From: Polyangia bacterium
GTDB lineage: Bacteria > Myxococcota_A > Polyangia > Nannocystales > Nannocystaceae
Length of the DNA: 64,000 bases
Direction: 5' to 3'
Assembly: GCA_030430565.1 (NCBI GenBank)
Contig: JAUIKS010000005.1
Coordinates: 400,544 to 464,543, forward strand
Part shown: one piece after another, positions 1 to 9,115 of the stretch
Numbering within the stretch: the stretch's first letter is position 1
How the letters are laid out: each line of letters starts with the position of its first letter
The notes under the pieces: model-generated
The model's database searches: none
What the model was told of the DNA's origin: nothing
Seen by the model: only the letters and a program-made list of their open reading frames with translations
Position numbers and translations under genes: made by a program

Positions 1-635
1 TTGACGTGGAGGTAGTCGAAGAAGATCCCGCCGACGCCCCGACGCTCCCCGCGGTGCGACAGATAAAAGTATCGGTCGCACCAGTCGCGGAATTTCGCGT
101 GGCCGCCGAGCTCGTCGACCGCGGCGTGATCGCGGCACAGCTGCTCCCACACGCGGTGAAAGTGGCGCTTGTCCTCTCGGTAGAGGTAGTGCGGCGTCAT
201 GTCGGCGCCGCCGCCGAACCATCGGCGCTCGCCCTGCTCGACGTAGCGGAAGTTGGCGTGAACCGTCGGCGCGTGGGGGTTTTTGGGGTGCAGCTCGATC
301 GACACGCCGGTCGCGAAGAAGCGCGAGCCGGTGCCGGGCAGGCGCGCGGCCATCTCCGCAGGCAGCTCGCCGAACACCACCGAGGTGTTGACGCCGCCCT
401 TCTCGATCACCGCGCCGCCCTCGAGCACGCGCGACAGCCCGCCGCCGCGCGAGTGATCGTTGCTGCCGTTGTCACCGCGTCGCCACGGGTCGTCGATGAA
501 GCCCTCGTAGCGACCCTTCTCCGCCTCGAGGGTCTCGAGCCCGTTACAGATCGCGGTCTGGATGGCGCGCACGACCTGGGCCGCGCGCGCCTGAAAGGGA
601 GTCAGCTGGTCCGTCGGGACGCCGTACTGCTGCAT
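1..635 (-). CDS. hemF: Oxygen-dependent coproporphyrinogen III oxidase, 3' end beyond the window
   Basis: HemF oxidatively decarboxylates coproporphyrinogen III to protoporphyrinogen IX in the cytoplasm, an oxygen-dependent step of haem synthesis. The reverse strand reads continuously from ATG at 635 to the left edge (about 211 codons). It shows the family hallmarks in order: DPWRRGDNGSNDHSRGGGLS, EKGGVNTSVVFGELP, HPKNPHAPTVHANFRY, WFGGGADMTPHYLYREDKRHFH, then WCDRYFYLSHRGERRGVGGIFFDYLH at the cut. Full-length HemF is about 300 residues, so roughly a third is missing. There is no Shine-Dalgarno sequence; TACACT lies 7 nt before the ATG (see the divergent-promoter entry). Identity is certain from the motifs. 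Confidence 0.96.
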   Translation of the reverse strand, partial: MQQYGVPTDQLTPFQARAAQVVRAIQTAICNGLETLEAEKGRYEGFIDDPWRRGDNGSNDHSRGGGLSRVLEGGAVIEKGGVNTSVVFGELPAEMAARLPGTGSRFFATGVSIELHPKNPHAPTVHANFRYVEQGERRWFGGGADMTPHYLYREDKRHFHRVWEQLCRDHAAVDELGGHAKFRDWCDRYFYLSHRGERRGVGGIFFDYLHV

Positions 636-642
636 GCGCGGG

Positions 643-677
643 AGTGTACAGGCGCGGACCCGCTCGTGGGCTACACT
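643..677. promoter_or_regulatory. Divergent -10-like elements between hemF and the small membrane protein gene
   Basis: TACACT occurs once on each strand: on the minus strand at 643-648, 7 nt before the hemF ATG, and on the plus strand at 672-677, 6 nt before the GTG at 684. This spacing would place transcription starts at or next to both start codons. No good -35 hexamer is visible for either. Confidence 0.4.
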
Positions 678-683
678 TCGCCC

Positions 684-1190
684 GTGATCGGCACCGCGAT
701 CCTCGGCGACGCCATCGTCGTCGCAAGCGGCCTCTTCCTCGAGATCCTCGAGATCCTCGAGGTCCCGGAGGTCACGACCGGCGCCGCCCTGCCGCTGTCC
801 GCCGAGCGCCTGCGCGACGCGATCATGGGGCTCGGCGGTATCGCGGGCTTCTTGCTGCTGCCCATGCTCGGCGCCTGGCTGGGTCTCTTGCTGCGCTTCC
901 TCGAGGGGGATCGCGGGAGCATCGGGCCGCGCCGCGGCGGCTTCTCGACCCTGACCTTCGCGCGCGCGCTGCTGCTGACGGTCGTGTTCGTGTTCGTGCT
1001 GTTCAATTGGCAGCGCGCCGCCGGTGAGCTGCGCGAGGTGCAGCTCGAGGCGACGGTCATCGGGCCCACCTTGACCGGCGCGCTCGTCGGCCTCGCGCTG
1101 TGGGCGACCTACGCGCTCGCTATTCGAGTTCTGCGAACCGACTATCACCGCGTGCGGCTCGGCGGGCGACGGCTCGGCGGGCTGCGTTGA
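684..1190 (+). CDS. Small integral membrane protein, unknown function
   Basis: This 168-residue protein is dominated by three hydrophobic stretches (roughly residues 55-75, 95-112 and 125-145) separated by short charged loops, so it is probably an inner-membrane protein. I chose the GTG at 684 because the reading frame 5' of it is antisense to hemF, and because a TACACT hexamer lies 6 nt before it. I do not recognise a family. It is divergent from hemF, which hints at shared expression only. The C-terminus is Arg/Gly-rich (RVRLGGRRLGGLR). Confidence 0.6.
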   Translation: MIGTAILGDAIVVASGLFLEILEILEVPEVTTGAALPLSAERLRDAIMGLGGIAGFLLLPMLGAWLGLLLRFLEGDRGSIGPRRGGFSTLTFARALLLTVVFVFVLFNWQRAAGELREVQLEATVIGPTLTGALVGLALWATYALAIRVLRTDYHRVRLGGRRLGGLR

Positions 1191-1256
1191 GCCGCGTTGA
1201 TTTGCGTCGAGCCGCGTCGAGCTGCATCGAGTCGAGCTGCTGCGCGTTCGGAGCTC

Positions 1257-2504
1257 TCACCGCGTGTGCAGCGACGCGGGCCAGCGCGCGCGCACGAGGT
1301 GAAAGCCGGGGACCTCCACGGGCGCGTCGAGCTCGGCGCCGCTGCGGCGCAGCGCCTTGCGCAAAGAACCTGACCGATTGACCACAAACCACGCGGGCGC
1401 GCCCGGGCGGAGGAAGCTCGCCGGCGCCGTCACGAGGCGGGCGAACAGCTCGCTCGGCGCGTGCGTCGGCGGGTTCACCACGGCCAAATCACAACCCGCG
1501 GTGAGGAAGCCCGGCGGCACCTCTTCGAGCTGCGTCGCCGGCGGCGTCATCGTCAAGATGTCGCGGTGCAGGACCCGGACGCGCTCCGACAGTCCGGCGC
1601 GCACCGCGTTGACCCGCGCGAGCGCGGCCGCCAGCGCGTTGGTCTCGACGGCCAGCACCGAGGCAGCTGGCCAGCGCCGCGCGGCCCAGATGCTGAGCGG
1701 GCCCACGCCGCAGCCGATGTCGAGGACGCGGCTCGGCGCGGGTCCTCCGTTCGTCCCGTTCTCCGTCAGGTGTCGAAGCAGCGCGGCGGTGCCGAGGTCG
1801 AGGTGCTTGCGAGAAAACACACCCGGGACGCCGAGGAGCTCGAGCTCGCCCAACAAAGGGTCGCTCCATGCGTAGCGACGTTCACAGGCCGCCCGCGCCA
1901 GCTGCAGATCGACCCCCGCCACGTTCTCCGAGATGTGCAGGTGGTAGCCGTGGTCACGGGCGGCGACGCGGACGTTGCCGAGGAGCGCGGCCATCGAGCG
2001 TTTAAGTGATGCGCCCCCACGGGCCTTGCGTACCGCGCACAGCAGCCGCCCTCCGGGCTCCAGGTGCATGGCCGCGAGCGCCAGGCACTGCTCGCTGAAG
2101 TCTTTTCCCAGGTGCGCGCGGGGCCAGACCAGCGCGAGTGGCCAGCGCCGGCCGAGCGGGAGCGCTGGGTCGACGGCGTCCGTGTCCGGCGGCGCGGAGG
2201 CAGCGCGAAGATCCGCCGGCAGCTGGGCTGGGATGCAGCGCTCACCGTTTTCGGGGCGCTCGCGGACATCGAGCACGAGCCGCGTCGCGTTCGGCCCTGC
2301 GCCGGGGAGGGGTCCGCAGTGCACCAGCAACGCGGGCCGCGCGGGGTCGATCGCGCGGGCGAGCATCGCTACGCCGGGATCTCGAGGGTTGAAGCCGTCG
2401 ACGAGCGGGGTGTCTTGCGTGGCGTTCACCGGAAATCTCGGCGTGCGCGGCGGCGTGCGCGCAAATGCCCCCAGGGCAATAGCGTCGGCGCCGCGGGATT
2501 TCAA
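1257..2504 (-). CDS. RsmC/RlmG-like class I SAM-dependent rRNA guanine-N2 methyltransferase
   Basis: The 415-residue protein resembles two-domain bacterial rRNA m2G methyltransferases. The C-terminal Rossmann domain has motif I (VLDIGCGVGPLSIWAARR, about residue 250), an acidic motif II (LAVETN) and the catalytic-type NPPTHAPSELF motif, close to the NPPFH of RsmC. The N-terminal half looks like the degenerate pseudo-methyltransferase domain seen in RsmC/RlmG (PRAHLGKDFSEQCLALAAMHLEPGGRLLCAVRK). The likely substrate is 16S or 23S rRNA, but the sequence cannot tell which. It is convergent with the preceding small membrane gene. The exact start among several N-terminal candidates is uncertain. 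Confidence 0.8.
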   Translation of the reverse strand: MKSRGADAIALGAFARTPPRTPRFPVNATQDTPLVDGFNPRDPGVAMLARAIDPARPALLVHCGPLPGAGPNATRLVLDVRERPENGERCIPAQLPADLRAASAPPDTDAVDPALPLGRRWPLALVWPRAHLGKDFSEQCLALAAMHLEPGGRLLCAVRKARGGASLKRSMAALLGNVRVAARDHGYHLHISENVAGVDLQLARAACERRYAWSDPLLGELELLGVPGVFSRKHLDLGTAALLRHLTENGTNGGPAPSRVLDIGCGVGPLSIWAARRWPAASVLAVETNALAAALARVNAVRAGLSERVRVLHRDILTMTPPATQLEEVPPGFLTAGCDLAVVNPPTHAPSELFARLVTAPASFLRPGAPAWFVVNRSGSLRKALRRSGAELDAPVEVPGFHLVRARWPASLHTR

Positions 2505-2830
2505 GTGGACCGGGGACGCGCGCTCGTGTTAAATCCCGAACGATCTCGTGGCCTCCAACCTCGCTGGTTCGGCGGTCGCGCAGGTCAGCGAATCGATCGT
2601 TCTGCGGTAGCTCCCAGTCGTCGTGGCCCCGTTCGCCGCCGCGCCTGCTGGAGCATCCAAGCCCACGCTACGCGCGCCACATTCAGGCATTCAGCGAACC
2701 GTTTGGCCGATCGCCAGCGGTCGCGGCGGAGCCCGACCCGCTTCGGTCCTGTCCGGTCTTCCTCGACTCCTCGTGGTCTTCGGCCACCGCTAGCCCGCCT
2801 CCTCAGCCCCAGCCAACACGGGACTCATCT
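2505..2830. other. 326-bp gap with no recognisable gene
   Basis: This intergenic stretch separates two divergent genes. I see no tRNA, clear promoter pair or conserved open frame. The bases just before the SNF2 GTG lack a good Shine-Dalgarno sequence. Confidence 0.5.
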
Positions 2831-5800
2831 GTGTCGAAACTCGAAGCACTCCTCCCCACGTTCGAGCCCGAGGTGCTCTCGCGCCTCGTCAGTACAAAAG
2901 CCTACGCCGCGGGTACCGAGCTATTCGAAAATCGACGCGTCTCCGATCTCGTGTTTGACGGCGGCACGCTGCGCGGGCGCGTCAAGGGCTCCAAGCCCGT
3001 GCCGCACACGACGACGCTGAAGCTCAAGCCGAGCCTCGGCGAGACCAAGCTCGTCGGTCACTGCACGTGCCCGACCTACTCCGACGGCTGGGAGAAGATC
3101 TGTCACCACGCCGTCGCGCTCGCGCTGACGATGCGCCATCAGTACCAGCAGGGCGACGACATCACGATGACCCAGAACCCGTGGGTCGCGGGTCTCAGCG
3201 ATGTCGGGCGCGGGCGTCGGTACCAGATCCAGCTCCGTCGCGGGCGCTGGCAGGTGCACACCTTCCAGGGCGGCGCGTCGCCGACCAAGGGCGGTCGCCG
3301 CCGGCGCAGCCTCGGCGAGACGATGTCGCCGGCCGACCATCAGATCGAGCGCTACATCGAGCAGGCGGTCGACGAGACCGACGATGAGGTGCCGATCCTC
3401 GACGACGCCGCGCTCGCGGGTCTGCTGTACTTCGGGCGCTACTCGAGCGTCAGCCTCAAGGGCACCGGCAAGCTCAGCTTCGAGTCCGAGCCCCTCGTGC
3501 TGCGCGTCCAGGCCGAGCCGCGGGCGACGGACGCGGGCGTCGACCTCCACGCCTTCCTCGAGCAGCCCGGCACCGAGCGCGTCTTCGAGGTCGACCAAGG
3601 GCGCTTGATCATCGGCTCGCCGACGTGGTTCTTGGTCCCCGAGAGCGGCCAGCTGTTCACGATCCCCGACACCCCGCCGTGGGTGCTCGAGGCGATCGCG
3701 AAGCAGCCTCGCATCGTCATGGACAGCCGCGTCGGCCCCGAGCAGATGGACTCGCTCTCCGACAGCCTGCAGACCGTGGGCGTGCCCCAGGGCGACCTGT
3801 TCGCGCTCGCCTCGGACTCGCGCGAGGTCTCGCAGATCGTCGCCAACATCGAGGGCGACGCGACGCGCATCAAGGTCCGGCTCGCGGCCCGCTACGACAA
3901 CGTAGCGATCGAGATCAAGGGCAGCGACCCCGACACGCCGCGCTTCACCGCCGCGCTCGACGACCAGACCATCTCGTTCTACCGCGACCTCGAGGCCGAG
4001 GGCGCGGCGCGTAAGCTGCTCAAGAACCAGGGCGTGCGCTGGTCCGACATGGACGAGGCCTTCATCGCCCAGTACGACGCCGCGATCGAGTTCATGATCG
4101 TCGGCATCCCGCTGCTCCCCGAGGCCTGGGAGAAGCGGATCCCGAACCTGCCCAAGATCCGCAGCAAGTCGCCCAAGCCGCGGCTCTCGATCTCCGGCGG
4201 GCGCGGCTCGGTGCTCGACATCGAGGCGAGCGTGCGCGTCGACGGCGAGGACGGCCTCATCAGCTTCCGCGATCTGCTGCGTTGGCTGCACGACGGCCGC
4301 CGCTGGGTCACCTTGGCCGACGGCTCCGTCGCCAAGCTCGACCCGCAGATCCTCCAGCCGATCGCCGAGGCGGCCGGCGCGATCGACTTCGACAAGCAGG
4401 GCCACGCCGAGCTGACGACGCTCGAGCTCGGGACCTTGGCGCGCCTGCTCAACGCGGTCCCGACCGCGCAGGTCGCCAAAGAGGTCAAGAAGCTCATGAG
4501 CAACATGACCGGCAAGCGCAGCAGTCGGGGCCCGCGCAAGGCCAAGGCGCTGCAGGCCAAGCTGCGCCCCTATCAGCGCTCTGGCTTCGCCTGGCTCTGG
4601 CAGCTGCACACCAACGGCATGACCGGGATCTTGGCCGACGACATGGGCCTCGGTAAGACCGTGCAGGCGCTCGCGCTCCTGGCCAAGGCCAAGGAGGATG
4701 AGGGCCCGATGCCCTCGCTGATCGTCTGCCCGACCTCCGTGCTCTCGGTCTGGCGCCAGGAGGTTCGCAAGTGGGCGCCCAGCCTCTCGGTGCTGATGTG
4801 GCACGGCGCCGACCGCAGCGAGAACCGGCGCCGGCTCAAGAAGAGCGACATCATCGTCACCAGCTACGCGCTGCTGCGCCGCGACATCGACGAGCTCGCC
4901 AAGATCAAGCTGCGCTACGCCGCGCTCGACGAGGCCCAGTACATCAAGAACTGGACGACCAACACCGCGAAGGCGGCCAAGCTGCTCAAGGCCCAGCACC
5001 GGCTCGCGCTCACGGGTACCCCTGTCGAGAACCACCTCGTCGACCTCTGGGCGATCTTCGACTTCCTCGCGCCGGGCTTCCTCGGCAAGATCAGCGAGTT
5101 CCAGAAGACCTACGTGCGGCCGATCGAGGATGGCGATCGCAAGCAGCTCGAGGCCCTGCGCGCGCGCGTGCGGCCCTTCATCATGCGGCGTCGCAAAGAG
5201 GATGTCGCCAAGGAGCTGCCGCCGAAGACCGAGCAGACGCTCTTCTGTCGCTTCAACAAGACCCAGCTCGGGCTCTACAACCGCATCCTCAAGGCGGCCA
5301 AGGACGAGATCATGGGCAAGATCGACACGGTCGGCATCGAGAAGTCGCAGATGACGATCCTCGCGGCGCTGACCCGCCTGCGTCAGGTCTGCTGCCACCC
5401 CAAGCTGCTCGGTCTGCCCACGACCACCACGCTGCCTCCGTCGGCCAAGCTCGAGATGTTCCGCGAGCTGATCGCCGACATCATCGGCGGCGGCCACAAG
5501 GTGCTCGTCTTCAGTCAGTTCGTCGAGATGCAGAAGCTCATCGGCGCGGTCCTGGAGGACCTGAAGATCGACTACCTGTGGCTGCACGGCGGGACCAAGA
5601 ACCGCGAGGACCTGGTCAACACCTTCCAGTCGCCCTCGGGTCCGCCCGTGTTCCTCATCAGCCTCCGGGCTGGCGGCAGCGGCCTCACGCTGACCGCGGC
5701 CGACACCGTGATCCACTACGACCCGTGGTGGAACCCCGCGGTCGAGGATCAGGCCACCGACCGCGCCCACCGCATCGGACAGGACAAGTCCGTCAACGTG

Positions 5801-5974
5801 TACCGGCTCGTGTGCGAGGACACCGTCGAGCAGAAGATGGTCGAGCTCGGCGCGCGCAAGCGCGAGATCGCCGAGAGCGCGCTGGGCCGCGACACCACGA
5901 CCGGCAAGAAGCTGACGATGGAGGACATCGAGAACCTGCTCTCCGCGCCCGGCGTCGGCTTCGAAGTCGGGTAG
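2831..5974 (+). CDS. SWIM-domain SNF2/HepA-family DNA-dependent ATPase (DEAD-like helicase)
   Basis: This 1047-residue protein should be a nucleic-acid translocase of the SWI2/SNF2 superfamily. An N-terminal SWIM zinc finger is visible as C78-x-C80-x10-C91-x-H93. After a long variable middle comes the SNF2_N domain: PYQRSGFAWLWQL, Walker A DDMGLGKT (about residues 603-610), Walker B-like DEAQ (about 700) and LTGTPVEN (about 732). The helicase C half follows, with GGSGLTLTAADTVIHYDPWWNP and the arginine-finger motif ATDRAHRIGQ. Length and order match bacterial SWIM-SNF2 proteins. Start is GTG at 2831. Such proteins are linked to transcription recycling (RapA) or DNA repair, but the role here is unknown. 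The gene is monocistronic. Confidence 0.92.
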   Translation: MSKLEALLPTFEPEVLSRLVSTKAYAAGTELFENRRVSDLVFDGGTLRGRVKGSKPVPHTTTLKLKPSLGETKLVGHCTCPTYSDGWEKICHHAVALALTMRHQYQQGDDITMTQNPWVAGLSDVGRGRRYQIQLRRGRWQVHTFQGGASPTKGGRRRRSLGETMSPADHQIERYIEQAVDETDDEVPILDDAALAGLLYFGRYSSVSLKGTGKLSFESEPLVLRVQAEPRATDAGVDLHAFLEQPGTERVFEVDQGRLIIGSPTWFLVPESGQLFTIPDTPPWVLEAIAKQPRIVMDSRVGPEQMDSLSDSLQTVGVPQGDLFALASDSREVSQIVANIEGDATRIKVRLAARYDNVAIEIKGSDPDTPRFTAALDDQTISFYRDLEAEGAARKLLKNQGVRWSDMDEAFIAQYDAAIEFMIVGIPLLPEAWEKRIPNLPKIRSKSPKPRLSISGGRGSVLDIEASVRVDGEDGLISFRDLLRWLHDGRRWVTLADGSVAKLDPQILQPIAEAAGAIDFDKQGHAELTTLELGTLARLLNAVPTAQVAKEVKKLMSNMTGKRSSRGPRKAKALQAKLRPYQRSGFAWLWQLHTNGMTGILADDMGLGKTVQALALLAKAKEDEGPMPSLIVCPTSVLSVWRQEVRKWAPSLSVLMWHGADRSENRRRLKKSDIIVTSYALLRRDIDELAKIKLRYAALDEAQYIKNWTTNTAKAAKLLKAQHRLALTGTPVENHLVDLWAIFDFLAPGFLGKISEFQKTYVRPIEDGDRKQLEALRARVRPFIMRRRKEDVAKELPPKTEQTLFCRFNKTQLGLYNRILKAAKDEIMGKIDTVGIEKSQMTILAALTRLRQVCCHPKLLGLPTTTTLPPSAKLEMFRELIADIIGGGHKVLVFSQFVEMQKLIGAVLEDLKIDYLWLHGGTKNREDLVNTFQSPSGPPVFLISLRAGGSGLTLTAADTVIHYDPWWNPAVEDQATDRAHRIGQDKSVNVYRLVCEDTVEQKMVELGARKREIAESALGRDTTTGKKLTMEDIENLLSAPGVGFEVG

Positions 5975-6039
5975 AAGTCGCGTAGGCCGCCGCTCTCGGC
6001 GACCGCGGATGCTATGGTCCAGGGGCGCCCTGAGCCGGT

Positions 6040-7566
6040 ATGAGCCAAGATCCTGATGTCATCGTGATCGGCGCCGGGCCCAACGGGCTCGTCGCCGCCT
6101 GCATGCTCGCGCGCGGGGGGTTACGCGTGCTCGTGCTCGAGGCCAACCCGACGCGGGCCGGCGGCGCGCTCGGCTCTGAAGAGGGCACGCTGCCCGGCTA
6201 CGTGCACGACGTCGGCGCCGCGTTCTTCCCCTTCGCGCGCGCGAGCCCAGCCTTCGCCGACCTCGATCTCGAGGGCGCCGGCCTCGAGTGGCTCAACATG
6301 GAGGTCGAGAGCTGTCACCCGGCGCCGGACGGCAGCGTCGCCAGCATCAGCCGCGACCTCGAGCGCACGGCGAGCGAGCTGTTTGGTCCCGAGCCCCGGG
6401 ACGGCGACGCCTGGCGACGCCTCGCGAGCTGGCATCGGCGGGTCGAGCGAGACGTGCTCGGCTTTTTGTTACGGCCGCTCCCGACCCTCGGTCCGCTGCT
6501 GCGCCTCTTGCCCTTTAACCTGCTCCGGCTCGCGCGCATCCTGAGCTCGAGCGGGCGCGGGCTCTCGACGCGCTTGTTTCGCAGCGAGGCGGCGCGGCGC
6601 GTGCTGCCCGGGCTCGCGCTGCACGTCGACGTCGGACCCGATGATCGGTTTGGAGCTGGTCTTGGGTACATGTTGGGACTCAGCGCCTCGACCGGCGGCA
6701 ACTGCGTCCCGCGCGGCGGGGCGCAGCGAGTCACCGACACGCTCGTCGAGCGCCTGCGCGCCCACGGGGGCGAGGTGCGGCTCGGCGCGCGGGTGACTCG
6801 AGTGCTCGTCGACAACGGCGGCGCGCGGGGGGTCGAGCTCGCCGGCGGCGAGCAGCTCCGCGCCGCGCGGGCCGTGTTCGCCAACACCGGCGCGCCCGCG
6901 CTGCTGCTCGACCTCGTCGCGCGCGAGCACATGCCAGGGCGGATCGTCCGGAAGATGCAGCGCTTCCCGCGGGGCTGGGGCGCCTTCAAGGTCGACTGGG
7001 CGCTCTCGGGTCCGGTCCCGTGGGCGGCCGAGGTCGCGCGGCGCTCAGCCGTCGTCCACGCCGGCGACAGCATCGATGATCTCCAGCGCTTCACCGATCA
7101 GGTCCGCGGCGGCGCGCTCCCGGATAACCCCTACCTCGTCATCGGGCAGCAGAGCCTCGTCGACGACACCCGCGCGCCCGCGGGCGGTCACACGCTCTGG
7201 GCCTACTCCCGCGTGCCGCCGTCGCTCCCCGGTGGCTGGAGCGCGCAGGCGGAGGCCTTCGCCGATCGGGTCGACGCCCGGATCGAGAAGCTCGCGCCCG
7301 GCTTTCGCGGGCTCGTGCGCGCGCGTCGAGTTGTTACGCCACCTGATCTTCAGGACATGAACGCGAACCTCGTCGGCGGTGACCTCGGCGGCGGCTCCAA
7401 CGCCTGGCATCGCCAGCTGATCTTCCGGCCCGTGTTCCCCTACTTTCGCTACCGGACGCCCGTGCGGCGCCTGTACCTGTGCTCGAGCTACGCCCACCCC
7501 GGCGCGGGCGTGCACGGGATGTGTGGATACAACGCAGCCCAGATCGCGCTACGCGACCTGGGCTGA
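6040..7566 (+). CDS. PYROXD2/phytoene-desaturase-like FAD-dependent oxidoreductase
   Basis: The 508-residue protein begins with a classic dinucleotide-binding motif, VIVIGAGPNGLVAACMLARGG, followed by the acidic ribose-binding strand (LEANPTRAGGALGSEE). It ends with the FAD-binding signature around YLCSSYAHPGAGVHGMCGYNAA. This pattern fits the NAD(P)/FAD oxidoreductases grouped with carotenoid desaturases and mammalian PYROXD2. No carotenoid genes lie nearby, so the substrate is open. A TATGGT hexamer 21 nt before the ATG could be a -10 element, giving a short leader without a Shine-Dalgarno sequence. Confidence 0.85.
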   Translation: MSQDPDVIVIGAGPNGLVAACMLARGGLRVLVLEANPTRAGGALGSEEGTLPGYVHDVGAAFFPFARASPAFADLDLEGAGLEWLNMEVESCHPAPDGSVASISRDLERTASELFGPEPRDGDAWRRLASWHRRVERDVLGFLLRPLPTLGPLLRLLPFNLLRLARILSSSGRGLSTRLFRSEAARRVLPGLALHVDVGPDDRFGAGLGYMLGLSASTGGNCVPRGGAQRVTDTLVERLRAHGGEVRLGARVTRVLVDNGGARGVELAGGEQLRAARAVFANTGAPALLLDLVAREHMPGRIVRKMQRFPRGWGAFKVDWALSGPVPWAAEVARRSAVVHAGDSIDDLQRFTDQVRGGALPDNPYLVIGQQSLVDDTRAPAGGHTLWAYSRVPPSLPGGWSAQAEAFADRVDARIEKLAPGFRGLVRARRVVTPPDLQDMNANLVGGDLGGGSNAWHRQLIFRPVFPYFRYRTPVRRLYLCSSYAHPGAGVHGMCGYNAAQIALRDLG

Positions 7567-7590
7567 TGAAGCCGTCGGGCGAGCTTCTTG

Positions 7591-8346
7591 CTAGAAGCGC
7601 ATGCTGTAGGCCAGGCCCGCGCTGTTGCGGGTGAAGGTCGGCGCCAGCGCCTGCTTGGGTCCGCTCGACTCTTTCCAGCGCTTGTACCTGACCGCGTTCG
7701 CGCCACCGACCACGAGCAGGACGATGCCCACGGTCATGACCGAGGCCGAAATCGGGACTAGGAAGTCGCGGTTGTGTTGGTTCTTGCAACCGACCGAGTT
7801 GGCCGGCTCGGGGCAGTTCGTCAAGACGATCGAGGTGATCAGGCCGGCGGTCCCGAGCGCGAGGAGAGTACCGCCGGAGATAAGCATCCCGGTGCCCTTC
7901 GCGGGCCACTTCCCGATCTTGGGCTCGGTCGGCATGTCGTCGTCGACGGGTCCTTCGGGTGAGGCGGCCAGCTCTGGGGCGGCCTCTTCGCCCTCGCCCT
8001 CGCCCTCTTCCTCACCTTCACCTTCGCCCTCGCCCTCGCCCTCGGCGCCTTCGGTCTCAGCGCCTTCGGTAGCTGGGTCTCCTTCGGCAGCGGCGGGGTC
8101 GCCCTCAGCCGGGGTCTCACCGGCGGCCGGGTCACCCTCGGCCGGAGTCTCGCCAGCGGCGGGATCGCCCTCAGCGGGCGTCTCACCGGCGGCGGGGTCG
8201 GCGGTTTCAGCTCCAGCGGCGTCCCCAGCACCCTCAGCGGGCTGCTCGGCCGCGGCTGGCTGCATGGCCAGCGCGGAATTGGTCGGGAGCGAAACGAGCG
8301 TCAACGCGAGCGCAGAGGAGAGAGCAGGACGGAGAATCTGCATCAC
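7591..8346 (-). CDS. Secreted or membrane-anchored low-complexity protein with PAAGETPAEGD repeats
   Basis: The 251-residue protein has a signal peptide (LSSALALTLVSLPTNSALA) followed by a low-complexity, acidic Ala/Pro/Gly/Glu region. Within it an 11-residue unit, PAAGETPAEGD, occurs three times in tandem, then a Gly-Glu run. The C-terminal third has two hydrophobic helices (GMLISGGTLLALGTAGLITSIV and VPISASVMTVGIVLLVVGGA) around a Cys pair, so it may hang from the inner membrane with a flexible periplasmic arm. No family is recognised. An AAGGTG lies just before the ATG. Similar small proteins with acidic linkers are common in myxobacteria. Confidence 0.7.
   Translation of the reverse strand: MMQILRPALSSALALTLVSLPTNSALAMQPAAAEQPAEGAGDAAGAETADPAAGETPAEGDPAAGETPAEGDPAAGETPAEGDPAAAEGDPATEGAETEGAEGEGEGEGEGEEEGEGEGEEAAPELAASPEGPVDDDMPTEPKIGKWPAKGTGMLISGGTLLALGTAGLITSIVLTNCPEPANSVGCKNQHNRDFLVPISASVMTVGIVLLVVGGANAVRYKRWKESSGPKQALAPTFTRNSAGLAYSMRF
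8101..8199 (-). repeat. Three tandem 33-bp coding repeats
   Basis: Three near-identical 33-bp units encode the PAAGETPAEGD repeats of the secreted protein. Unit differences are mostly synonymous, so the array is not freshly duplicated. Confidence 0.8.
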
Positions 8347-8552
8347 CTTGGGGACCTTCCAAGTCGGTGTGACAGGGCTGTAGCGGAGTATCGTACGCTC
8401 CCCGCAGCTTCACAAGCCCCTTTGACACTCAAGGGATGGGGCCTGACAAAGCGCCGACGGACTTCGTTTGTGGGTTGTGATGAGCGCGGGGTCCCCGCAA
8501 CACCTTCGTCGCGATGCCGGTCGTCCCGCGGCGGGACTATGCTTGTGGGAGC

Positions 8553-9101
8553 ATGCCGACCCTCGCAGATCTTGACGCACCCCCGCGCTCGCGCGGGCGC
8601 GATCTCATCCTGGGAGTGCTCATCGCCCTGCCGGTTGTCCTCTTCATCGCCTATCTGACCCTGCCGATGTTCATCGGCACGATCCGCGGAGAGGCCAACG
8701 AGTACGATCAGCGGCTGCGTCAGGAGGACGCCTATCTGCAGACCGTGTGCTCCGAGCTGTTGAATATGGAGCGAGACGAGACGCTGTGTGAGTGCGTGCT
8801 CGCGGTCGAGTTCCCCTCGCTGGATTGTCGCGGGCCGTTTCTTCGCTGGAGCCTCGATCGCCACGCGGAGTCGTGCAGCGACGACGCCGTGCGCAAGCAG
8901 TCGATCAGCTTCTGCGCCTGCGTCGACGCCGTGCACGAGCGGGTCAGCGAAGCGGAGGCGGCGGGGGACGAGGGCCTGGCGCGTCAGGAGGAGGCCCGTA
9001 CCGCGAAGTGCATCGAGCTCGACGACGCGTTTTCGCTCCCTGATTTTGAGACGTTGGTGGCGACCGCGCCGCCGACTCCGGCGGCGGCGGAGAGCGAGTG
9101 A
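8553..9101 (+). CDS. Single-pass membrane protein with a cysteine-containing C-terminal domain
   Basis: The 182-residue protein has a basic N-terminus, one transmembrane helix (residues about 18-42, LILGVLIALPVVLFIAYLTL), then a soluble domain with several cysteines (VCSELL, CECVL, LDCRG, SCSDD, FCACVD, KCIEL) that could form disulfides outside the cytoplasm. I chose the ATG at 8553 because GGGAG precedes it and a TATGCT hexamer lies 9 nt before it. No family is recognised. Confidence 0.65.
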   Translation: MPTLADLDAPPRSRGRDLILGVLIALPVVLFIAYLTLPMFIGTIRGEANEYDQRLRQEDAYLQTVCSELLNMERDETLCECVLAVEFPSLDCRGPFLRWSLDRHAESCSDDAVRKQSISFCACVDAVHERVSEAEAAGDEGLARQEEARTAKCIELDDAFSLPDFETLVATAPPTPAAAESE

Positions 9102-9115
9102 CGGCGCGAGTCGAG

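Noticed and set aside
6..680. First part of a long plus-strand open frame ending at 1190
   Set aside because: It is antisense to hemF, whose motifs are unmistakable on the minus strand; only the part after GTG 684 can be a gene.
2921..5770. 949-residue minus-strand open frame
   Set aside because: It is the shadow of the SNF2 gene; its composition (Leu/Asp/Glu/Val-rich without motifs) is typical for antisense frames in GC-rich DNA.
8347..8552. Promoter for the repeat-rich secreted protein
   Set aside because: TACGAT is present on the minus strand, but no -35 fits at an acceptable distance.
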